From the NCBI RefSeq assembly GCF_000429645.1, contig NZ_AUCG01000006.1:1-64000 (forward strand): a DNA stretch of 64,000 nt. Reading direction: 5' to 3'. Both the position numbers and the translations under genes were made by a program. This stretch comes from Niveispirillum irakense DSM 11586 (GTDB lineage Bacteria > Pseudomonadota > Alphaproteobacteria > Azospirillales > Azospirillaceae). The notes under the pieces were generated by a model. The model had not been told where the DNA came from. It saw only the letters and a program-made list of their open reading frames with translations, and ran no database searches. Shown one piece after another: positions 19,275-25,991 of this stretch (positions are counted from its first letter, which is position 1; every line of letters starts with the position of its first letter).

Positions 19275-20300
19275 ATGAACGCGATCGCCTCCCGCCCTGC
19301 CACCCTGTTCAAGGGTGCCTCCATCATGATCACCGGCGGGACCGGTTCGTTCGGGCGGCGCTTTGCCCGCTGGCTGTTGACCAACGCCAAACCGCGCCGG
19401 CTGGTCATCTTCTCCCGTGATGAGTTCAAACAATATGAGATGCAGCAGCAATTCGCCGATCTGGACAAACAGGGCGTGCTGCGCTTTTTCATTGGGGATG
19501 TGCGCGACCAGCAGCGCCTGGACATGGCGATGCGGGAAATCGACTATGTGGTCCATGCCGCCGCACTGAAACATGTGCCGACGGCGGAATATAACCCGCT
19601 GGAATGTATCCGCACCAATATCAATGGCGCGGAAAATGTTGTGCATGCCGCCATCTATAACAAGGTGAAGCAGGTGGTGGCCCTGTCCACCGATAAGGCG
19701 GCCAGCCCGATCAATCTCTATGGCGCGTCCAAGCTGGCCTCGGACAAGATTTTCGTGGCGTCGAACAATCTGTCCGGCTCCGTTGGCACGCGCTTTGCCG
19801 CCGTGCGCTACGGCAATGTGGTCGGCTCCCGTGGCAGCGTCGTACCCTTTTTCCGCAAACTGGTGGCGGAAGGGGCGACCAGCCTGCCCATCACCGACGA
19901 GCGCATGACCCGTTTCTGGATCACATTGGATAAGGGTGTGGAGTTCGTCGCCTCTTGCTTCACCATGATGCAGGGGGGCGAGATTTTCGTGCCCAAGATC
20001 CCGTCCATGCGCATCGTGGATCTGGCCCGCACCATGGCGCCAAACCTGCCGCACCGGGTTGTCGGCATCCGGCCAGGGGAAAAGCTGCACGAGATCATGA
20101 TCACGGAGGATGATGCCCGCCAGACGGTGGAACTATCCGACCGCTATGTGATCGAACCCGCCTTCAACTGGTGGGATCGCGGTTCCTACGCCAAGCATGA
20201 CGCCAAGCCCGTGCCGGACGGGTTCAGCTACCGGTCCGACACCAATCCCCATTGGCTGACGGGGGAGGAGATGCTGGCCCTGCTGGACCGCCCGGCATGA
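19275..20300 (+). CDS. pseB: UDP-GlcNAc 4,6-dehydratase (inverting), PseB
   Basis: A 341-residue extended SDR that removes water from UDP-GlcNAc and inverts C5, giving UDP-2-acetamido-2,6-dideoxy-beta-L-arabino-hexos-4-ulose, the first step towards pseudaminic-type sugars. The NAD(P) site is ITGGTGSFGRRF (about 17-28). The PseB hallmarks SRDEFKQYEM, HAAALKHVP(T) and the modified catalytic triad region STDKA..P.N.YGASKLASD are clear. Length is normal (about 333). It opens an operon in which the next start codon overlaps its stop (ATGA at 20297). No strong Shine-Dalgarno precedes the ATG at 19275. Confidence 0.93.
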   Translation: MNAIASRPATLFKGASIMITGGTGSFGRRFARWLLTNAKPRRLVIFSRDEFKQYEMQQQFADLDKQGVLRFFIGDVRDQQRLDMAMREIDYVVHAAALKHVPTAEYNPLECIRTNINGAENVVHAAIYNKVKQVVALSTDKAASPINLYGASKLASDKIFVASNNLSGSVGTRFAAVRYGNVVGSRGSVVPFFRKLVAEGATSLPITDERMTRFWITLDKGVEFVASCFTMMQGGEIFVPKIPSMRIVDLARTMAPNLPHRVVGIRPGEKLHEIMITEDDARQTVELSDRYVIEPAFNWWDRGSYAKHDAKPVPDGFSYRSDTNPHWLTGEEMLALLDRPA

Positions 20301-21532
20301 GCGGGCGCTTCATCCCCTATGGCCGGCAATATCTGGACGAAGCGGATATCCAGGCCGTTACCCAGGTGTTGCGCGGCGACTGGCTGACCCAGGGGCCCAG
20401 CGTCGGCTGGTTTGAGAAAAGTTTCGCCGCCCATGTCGGTGCACGCCATGGCGTGGCCTGCGCCAATGGCACGGCCGCGCTGCATCTGGCCCTGCTGGCG
20501 CTGGGCATCGGGCCGGGCGATGCAGTGATCGTGCCCAGCATCACCTTCCTGGCCACCGCCAATGTCGTGCGCCATGTCGGCGCGGATGTCGTCTTCGCCG
20601 ATGTCGATCCCCATACCGGACTGATGCGCCGCCAGGATGCGGAAGCGGCACTTAAGCGGGCTGCCACCAGGGGATGGCGCGTGCGGGCCATTATGCCCGT
20701 GCATCTGGCGGGGCAACCCGCCGATATGGCCGGACTGGCCGATCTGGCTGCCGCCAAAGGGCTGGTTCTGGTCGAAGATGCGTGCCACGCCGCGGGCACG
20801 CAACTGGCTGGTGCGGATGGCAGCACCCTGATGGCTGTGGGGGCCTGCGACCGGTCGGCCATGGCCTGTTTCTCCTTCCACCCGGTCAAGACGATGGCGA
20901 CCGGCGAAGGCGGCATGGTCACCACCAATGATGATGAACTGGCCGCCGCCCTGCGCCGTCATGTCAGCCATGGGATGAGCCGGGATGAAGCAGATTTCAC
21001 CCGCACCGACGCCGCCTACGGTGCCGATGGCAAGCCCAATCCCTGGTATTATGAAATGGCGTCACCCGGCTTCAATTACCGGCTGACCGATATCCAGGCG
21101 GCCTTGGGCCTGTCGCAACTGGCCAAGCTGGACCGGTTCGTGGCGGCACGGCGCACGCTGGTGGAGACCTATGATCGGGCCTTCGCCCCGCTCGCCCCCT
21201 GGCTGCGCCCAGCGGCGCGGGTGGCGGATGCGGCACCCGGCTGGCACCTTTATCCGGTGCTGGTGGATTATGCCGCCTTGGGCCTGGACCGCAGCGCCTT
21301 CATGGGTCTGTTGCGGCAACAGGGGATCGGGACCCAGGTGCATTACATCCCCGTCCATAGCCAGCCCTATTACCAGCAGCTTTACGGGCCCCTGGACTTG
21401 CCCGGCGCGGAAAGCTGGTATCGGCACTGCCTGTCCCTGCCGCTGTTTGCCGGCATGGCCATGACCGATCTGGAACGGGTGGTCGCGGCGGTGACCGATG
21501 TGGTGACAAGCCGCGTCCCCGCATCTCGATAA
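20297..21532 (+). CDS. pseC: PseC-like nucleotide-sugar 4-aminotransferase
   Basis: A 411-residue PLP enzyme of the DegT/DnrJ/EryC1 family. It converts the PseB 4-keto product to UDP-4-amino-4,6-dideoxy-N-acetyl-beta-L-altrosamine. The start is the ATG at 20297, which overlaps the pseB stop and gives the usual N-terminus FIPYGRQYLDEADI. The PLP-binding lysine lies in FSFHPVKTMATGEGGM (about 192-207), and NGTAALHLAL and VEDACHA are typical. The C-terminal HYIPVHSQPYYQ matches PseC. It is translationally coupled to pseB and followed 23 bases later by an SDR gene. Confidence 0.92.
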   Translation: MSGRFIPYGRQYLDEADIQAVTQVLRGDWLTQGPSVGWFEKSFAAHVGARHGVACANGTAALHLALLALGIGPGDAVIVPSITFLATANVVRHVGADVVFADVDPHTGLMRRQDAEAALKRAATRGWRVRAIMPVHLAGQPADMAGLADLAAAKGLVLVEDACHAAGTQLAGADGSTLMAVGACDRSAMACFSFHPVKTMATGEGGMVTTNDDELAAALRRHVSHGMSRDEADFTRTDAAYGADGKPNPWYYEMASPGFNYRLTDIQAALGLSQLAKLDRFVAARRTLVETYDRAFAPLAPWLRPAARVADAAPGWHLYPVLVDYAALGLDRSAFMGLLRQQGIGTQVHYIPVHSQPYYQQLYGPLDLPGAESWYRHCLSLPLFAGMAMTDLERVVAAVTDVVTSRVPASR

Positions 21533-21555
21533 CATTGAAGAACAGAGCCTGCACC

Positions 21556-22320
21556 ATGCCCGCCATCCTGAACCCCATGGACATGACCGGCCGCCACATC
21601 CTGGTCACCGGTGCCTCCGCCGGGATTGGCCGGGCAACGGCCATCATGCTGTCGCGGCTGGGTGCCAGGGTCACCATCACCGGCCGGGACGAAAGCCGGC
21701 TGGCCGCCACATTCGCCGCCCTGGCCGGTGACGGGCACCATCACGCCGCCTTCGATCTGTCAGCGATTGATGCCATCCCGGCCTGGATGAAGGAGCGGGC
21801 ACGCCTGACCGCCCCCTTCCACGGCATTGCCCATTGCGCTGGCATCCAGACCCTGCGCCCCATCCGCATTTTTCAGAGCGATTTCTTTGAAGAGGTGATG
21901 CGCACCAACTTGGGTGCCGCCCTGGCGCTGGCCAAGGGGCTGCGGCAGAAGGGGGTGAAGGCGGACAAGGCCAGCCTTGTCTATATTTCCTCCACCGCCG
22001 CCACGGCATCATCGCCGGCCAATGTCGTCTATGCCGCCGCCAAGGGCGGCATCATTGCCGCCACCAAGGGCCTGTCGGCGGAATTGCTGCCTGATGCGAT
22101 CCGGGTTAATTGTGTCGTGCCCAGCATCGTGATGACGGAACTGATCGAACGCGGCTTTGAAAAGCTGAATGAGGAACAGATCCAGCATCTGGAAAAGCTG
22201 CAGCCCCTTGGTTTCGGCCACCCGGACGATGTGGCCCATGCGATCAGTTTCCTGCTGTCCGACGCTGCCCGCTGGATCACCGGCACATCCATGGTGGTGG
22301 ATGGGGGCCGTACGGCATGA
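21556..22320 (+). CDS. SDR oxidoreductase of the sugar operon (PtmA/FabG-like)
   Basis: A 254-residue classical short-chain dehydrogenase. It has the cofactor motif VTGASAGIGRAT (about 16-27), the N-A-G equivalent HCAGIQ, catalytic Ser in YISSTAATAS and the YAAAK motif (Tyr/Lys), and ends ITGTSMVVDGGRTA. The start is the ATG at 21556; a TTG seven codons earlier is also in frame. Campylobacter PtmA, a flagellin-modification SDR, has a comparable place in a nonulosonate-type cluster, but the substrate here is unknown. Its stop overlaps the next start (ATGA at 22317), so it is tightly coupled to the Rieske gene. Confidence 0.85.
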   Translation: MPAILNPMDMTGRHILVTGASAGIGRATAIMLSRLGARVTITGRDESRLAATFAALAGDGHHHAAFDLSAIDAIPAWMKERARLTAPFHGIAHCAGIQTLRPIRIFQSDFFEEVMRTNLGAALALAKGLRQKGVKADKASLVYISSTAATASSPANVVYAAAKGGIIAATKGLSAELLPDAIRVNCVVPSIVMTELIERGFEKLNEEQIQHLEKLQPLGFGHPDDVAHAISFLLSDAARWITGTSMVVDGGRTA

Positions 22321-22808
22321 CAGATGGCTGGGCGCTGCTGGGACGTGCCGCCGATCTGGCAGAACCGGGGCAATGGATCACCGGCTGGCTGGGCGCGGTG
22401 CCGGTGGTGGTGCGCAACTTTGCCGGCACGCCGCGCGGCTTCCGCAATATCTGTTCCCACCGCTTCGCCCAGATGCTGACCGCCCCCACCGGCAAGGGGC
22501 CGCTGCGCTGCCCCTATCATGCCTGGGTCTATGATGCCGATGGCGTACCCAAGGCCATCCCCTTCAACGATACGGATTTCCATCTGGGTGATGCCGACCG
22601 ACAGGCGCTGGCCCTGCCGGCGGTGGCGGTGCTGGTGACGGGTGGACTGGTCTTCACCCATCTCCAGCCCGATGCCGATCCGGCACCCGTTATGGGCTGG
22701 CCGCTCACGGATGGCCCCTTCCCCCAGCACCTGCCGGATGGGTCGCTGATCGGTCCGGATGCGGCGATCCTGGAACGGCGCAGCAGCCAACGGGGCTGTG
22801 GATGCTGA
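22317..22808 (+). CDS. Stand-alone Rieske [2Fe-2S] domain protein
   Basis: A 163-residue protein with a complete Rieske motif: C46-x-H48 (ICSHR) and C65-x2-H68 (CPYHAW), which would carry a [2Fe-2S] cluster. It begins like the Rieske part of an aromatic-ring or sugar oxygenase (LGRAADLAEPGQW) and continues to the usual domain-exit strand (GGLVFTHLQPDAD). It then ends in a short Cys-containing tail with no catalytic domain. Its stop overlaps the start of the following oxygenase by 7 bases (ATGCTGA). It probably delivers electrons to the next gene product as a split oxygenase. A frameshift in a once single gene is a less likely alternative, because the second protein has its own normal N-terminus. 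Confidence 0.8.
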   Translation: MTDGWALLGRAADLAEPGQWITGWLGAVPVVVRNFAGTPRGFRNICSHRFAQMLTAPTGKGPLRCPYHAWVYDADGVPKAIPFNDTDFHLGDADRQALALPAVAVLVTGGLVFTHLQPDADPAPVMGWPLTDGPFPQHLPDGSLIGPDAAILERRSSQRGCGC

Positions 22809-23677
22809 ATTACGACCAGCCGCCGCCCCGCCGCCGCCTGCTGCCCGCCCATTGGTTTTATGCGGCGGACAGTTTCGCCCGCGAAAGCGAAGCGATGAGC
22901 CACCGCCTGCCCTGGCGCTATGCCGGGCTGGCGGGCGATTCTCTGGTCGACGGTGTGGAAGTCGAGGCGTGCGGTGGGTTTTTGTTCCGCCGCCAGCGAA
23001 TGGATGCGCCAGCGCTGGCCGATTGGTTGGGGCCGTTTGCGACACGGCTGGACTTAATGTCCCCTGCCCTATCGGCCCCAGTAGGGGCCGATGCCGTGGA
23101 ATTTGCCGCCAACTGGAAGATCCTGGTGGAGAACACGCTGGATGATTTCCACGGCTCCACCGTGCATCCCCAGACCATCCACCCGGCGGTGGATGCCGAC
23201 TGGCGTCAGCACCTGCACACCGAACGCCATGGCCCGCACAGCCATTCAAGCTGGAAACTATCCGCCGCCACGGCGCAATGGTGGGAAAAGCTGGTGGCAC
23301 GCGGCGGTCTTGCCCGCTTCGCCGCCCAGGACCGCTATGACCATACGTACATCTTCCCCGACCTCTATGTCGCCAGTTTCCACGGTGCCATGGTAATTGT
23401 GCATCGGGTTGTGCCTTTGGCGGTGGACCGGACAAGGCTGGAATGGCGCACCTTCCTTCCCAGCCACAATCCAGGCGACCGCAAGCGCGATGCCTTCCGC
23501 CGGTCCCTTGCCGGACAGTTGGCCCTTTCCGCCCGACAAGTGATTGAGGAAGATCGGCCCTTATGTGAAATGGTGCAGGCTGGCCGTGCCGGTGCCACCG
23601 GCCCCGGCATGCTGGGCTGGCGGGAACAGCGTATCGGCGATGTGCATGACGCCCTGGCCACCCTTCTGGACATTTGA
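22802..23677 (+). CDS. Rieske-type oxygenase catalytic subunit lacking its own Rieske domain
   Basis: A 291-residue protein with the catalytic half of a Rieske non-haem iron oxygenase. The mononuclear iron site is in NWKILVENTLDDFHG (bridging D114, ligand H117) and VH (H122), and a C-terminal EEDRPLCEMVQ segment offers the Asp ligand. The N-terminal 47 residues (LLPAHWFYAADSF...) resemble the normal start of such enzymes. Where the Rieske domain should follow, however, the chain jumps from YAGLAGDSL straight to VEVEACGGFLFRR, the strand that normally comes after it. The missing domain is supplied by the overlapping upstream gene. CMP-Neu5Ac hydroxylase is a known Rieske enzyme acting on a sugar, so oxidation of a nucleotide sugar is plausible. 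Confidence 0.8.
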   Translation: MLNYDQPPPRRRLLPAHWFYAADSFARESEAMSHRLPWRYAGLAGDSLVDGVEVEACGGFLFRRQRMDAPALADWLGPFATRLDLMSPALSAPVGADAVEFAANWKILVENTLDDFHGSTVHPQTIHPAVDADWRQHLHTERHGPHSHSSWKLSAATAQWWEKLVARGGLARFAAQDRYDHTYIFPDLYVASFHGAMVIVHRVVPLAVDRTRLEWRTFLPSHNPGDRKRDAFRRSLAGQLALSARQVIEEDRPLCEMVQAGRAGATGPGMLGWREQRIGDVHDALATLLDI

Positions 23678-23686
23678 GGCCATTGA

Positions 23687-24244
23687 ATGACCCAATCCCT
23701 GTCCTTCCGCCGCCCCACCCCGGATGATGCGGCCTTGCTGCTGGGCTGGCGGCGGCTGCCGGAAATTTCCAGCCAATCCTTTTCCGATGTGCCGGATGAT
23801 CTGGACCGGCAGCGCGACTGGCTGGCCCGCAGTGCGACGCGCAGCGATTTCCACCACCGCATCATCCAGGTGGATGGGGTGGATGTCGGCTATGGCAGCA
23901 TCACCATCACCCAGCCCGATTGGGGCGTGGGCACCATCGGCGTTTATATGGGTGACCGGCGGGGGCGCATCGGCATCGGTGCGCTGAACTTCGCCCCCAT
24001 GCTGAACCATTGTTTCTACACGCTAGGCCTGCGCAAGCTGGTAAACCAGATTTTCGCCGATAATGAGCGGGTGCATAAGGGCCAAGCCATGCTGGGCTAT
24101 CGCCATGTCGGCGTGCTGCGGGCGCACGCGGTGAAGAACGATGTGCCCCGCGATGTGCATCTGTTTGAAATGCTGGCAGCAGACTGGTTCGCCATCCGCC
24201 CCCGTTTCGGACTGATGGCCGATATGGATGGGCGGGTCTGGTAA
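23687..24244 (+). CDS. GNAT acetyltransferase, PseH-like
   Basis: A 185-residue GNAT-fold acetyltransferase. It shows the usual opening SFRRPTPDDAALLLGWRRLPEI and the acetyl-CoA region GVYMGDRRGRIGIGALNFAPML, followed by FYTLGLRKLVNQIFADNERVHKGQAMLGYRHVG split over the last strands. In PseB-PseC clusters the third enzyme, PseH, N-acetylates the 4-amino group, and this gene fits that slot. It is the last gene of the plus-strand sugar operon, 9 bases after the Rieske oxygenase. The later pathway genes pseG, pseI and pseF are not in the window. Confidence 0.8.
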   Translation: MTQSLSFRRPTPDDAALLLGWRRLPEISSQSFSDVPDDLDRQRDWLARSATRSDFHHRIIQVDGVDVGYGSITITQPDWGVGTIGVYMGDRRGRIGIGALNFAPMLNHCFYTLGLRKLVNQIFADNERVHKGQAMLGYRHVGVLRAHAVKNDVPRDVHLFEMLAADWFAIRPRFGLMADMDGRVW

Positions 24245-24258
24245 CACCTGAAATGAAA

Positions 24259-24284
24259 CCGGCCGCCAGGGGTCTGGCGGCCGG
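24259..24284. terminator. Hairpin between the sugar operon and the nag PTS operon
   Basis: An 11-bp GC-rich stem (CCGGCCGCCAG pairing with CTGGCGGCCGG) with a 4-base loop lies between convergent genes. An outer ATGAAACC/GGTTTCAT pair at 24253-24260 and 24293-24300 is also present. T-tracts are short, so termination efficiency is uncertain. Confidence 0.5.
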
Positions 24285-24299
24285 ATCGACAAGGTTTCA

Positions 24300-25991
24300 T
24301 CAGCCCTTCACCAGGGCTGTCCCCGGCGCCAGCAACAGATGCAATACGCCATCGCTTGGTATGGCGCTGGTGCGCACGCCAAGGGGGCCTAGTGCTGCCA
24401 GATCGGCACGGGCGGAATTGGCCAGTTCCACACGCAGCCGCGTGCCATGTCGTGTTACGCGGCGGATATTATCCGCTCCCCCCAGGGCTGCCAGACCCGC
24501 CGCGCTTAAGGCCACTGCGGTTACCGGGGCCGCAGCCTCGGTCGGTACCGGTGCTGGGCTTCCTGCCTGGGCCAGCGCATCGCGGATTTCCACGGCCACG
24601 CTATCGGCGATCGGCCCCAGCACCACCTGCAATGCCTTGTCAGACGGGCGGATGATACCGCGGGCACCCAGTGCCTTCAGGGCAGTGTCGTCCACCTTGC
24701 CCTGATCAACGACGATCAGGCGCAGGCGGGTCGTGCAGGCGCTGACGGAGGTAAGGTTGGCGCCACCGCCCAATGCTGCAACAAAGCCCGCCCCCCGACC
24801 ACCGGCCTGAAGGGCACTGGCGGCGGCAGTGTTTACCGGCGCCTCATCCTCACGTCCCGGCGTCTTCAAATTGAAGCGGCGGATAACGAAGCTGAACACC
24901 GCGTAATAAAGCGCGAAATAGACCAGCCCAACCGGCAGCAGCAGCAGCGGCTTGGTCGCCTTGCCATAATTCAGCACATAATCAAACAGACCGGCGGAGA
25001 AGCCGAAGCCCAGCTTCACCCCCAGCACATCCATCGCCACCATGGCGATGCCGGTCAGCACCGCATGCAGCACATATAAGGCCGGGGCCAGGAACATGAA
25101 GCTGAATTCGATCGGCTCCGTCACCCCGGTCAGCAGCGCCGTCAATGCCAGGGAGAACAGCATGCCGCCCACGGCCTTGCGGCGATCCGGCAGGGCGGCG
25201 CGGTACATCGCCAAGCAAGCCGCCGGCAGGCCGAACATCATCACCGGGAAAAACCCGGCCATGAAACCGCCCGCCGTGGGGTCACCGGCGAAGAAGCGGC
25301 GCAGATCGCCAGCCGTGCCGTTAAAATCCCCCTGCACGAACCAGAAGACATTGTTCAGGATATGATGCAGGCCAGTCACAAGCAGCAGCCGGTTCAGCAC
25401 GCCGAAAATGAACAGGCCGATGCCGCCCGCCTCGGCGATGCCATGGCTCAACCCATCCACGCCGGCGCTGATATGGGCAAAACCCAGCCCGATAATGACA
25501 GCCAGCACCAGACCCGCCGCCCCCGCAACAATGGGCACAAAACGGCGACCACCGAAGAAGGCCAGATATTCCGGCAGCTTGATGGTGGAGAAGCGGTTAT
25601 AGAACACGCCCCCGATCAGACCGGAAATGATGCCGACCGGCACATCCAGCCGCGTCACCGCCTTGGTCTTCCAGGCAGCGATGGCGAGATCACCAACCAC
25701 CTCTGGCGGCACGGTCAGCAGGGCCTTGCCGGCTTCATTAGCCACCAGGAAACAGACGATGCCGGCCAAGGCCGCTGCCCCATTGCCATCCCGGGCATAG
25801 CCCGTGGCCACGCCGATGGCAAACAGCAGGCCGAGATGCGCAAACAATGCGTCACCAGCAGCCGACAGGAAGCCGATATCCAGCAAATCAGGCTGGCCCA
25901 GGCGCAGCATCAGACCGGCCACAGGCAGAACGGCGATGGGCAGCATCAGGGCGCGGCCCAGCGGCTGCAGCTTTTCCAGGATCGCCTTCAT
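24300..25991 (-). CDS. nagE: N-acetylglucosamine PTS transporter IIC-IIB (NagE-like) with an extra IIB-like domain
   Basis: A 563-residue PTS permease that takes up and phosphorylates N-acetylglucosamine. Residues 1-375 are the membrane IIC domain (LMLPIAVLPVAGLMLR opening, TGLHHILNN, GVTEPIEFSFMFLAP). A IIB domain at about 400-475 has the phospho-cysteine C419 in SACTTRLRL. A second IIB-like repeat at about 497-560 has the same NIRRV..(T)RLRV pattern, but His515 stands where the cysteine should be, so it cannot phosphorylate by the normal route. The IIA domain is absent because it is fused to HPr and EI in the upstream gene. Start and stop codons overlap (ATGA at 25988-25991), and it is the last gene of the operon. 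Confidence 0.9.
   Translation of the reverse strand: MKAILEKLQPLGRALMLPIAVLPVAGLMLRLGQPDLLDIGFLSAAGDALFAHLGLLFAIGVATGYARDGNGAAALAGIVCFLVANEAGKALLTVPPEVVGDLAIAAWKTKAVTRLDVPVGIISGLIGGVFYNRFSTIKLPEYLAFFGGRRFVPIVAGAAGLVLAVIIGLGFAHISAGVDGLSHGIAEAGGIGLFIFGVLNRLLLVTGLHHILNNVFWFVQGDFNGTAGDLRRFFAGDPTAGGFMAGFFPVMMFGLPAACLAMYRAALPDRRKAVGGMLFSLALTALLTGVTEPIEFSFMFLAPALYVLHAVLTGIAMVAMDVLGVKLGFGFSAGLFDYVLNYGKATKPLLLLPVGLVYFALYYAVFSFVIRRFNLKTPGREDEAPVNTAAASALQAGGRGAGFVAALGGGANLTSVSACTTRLRLIVVDQGKVDDTALKALGARGIIRPSDKALQVVLGPIADSVAVEIRDALAQAGSPAPVPTEAAAPVTAVALSAAGLAALGGADNIRRVTRHGTRLRVELANSARADLAALGPLGVRTSAIPSDGVLHLLLAPGTALVKG

Noticed and set aside
22317-23677. Frameshifted single Rieske oxygenase
   Set aside because: The second gene has its own N-terminal helix region and its own copy of the post-Rieske strand, so joining the frames would duplicate segments rather than restore one normal protein.
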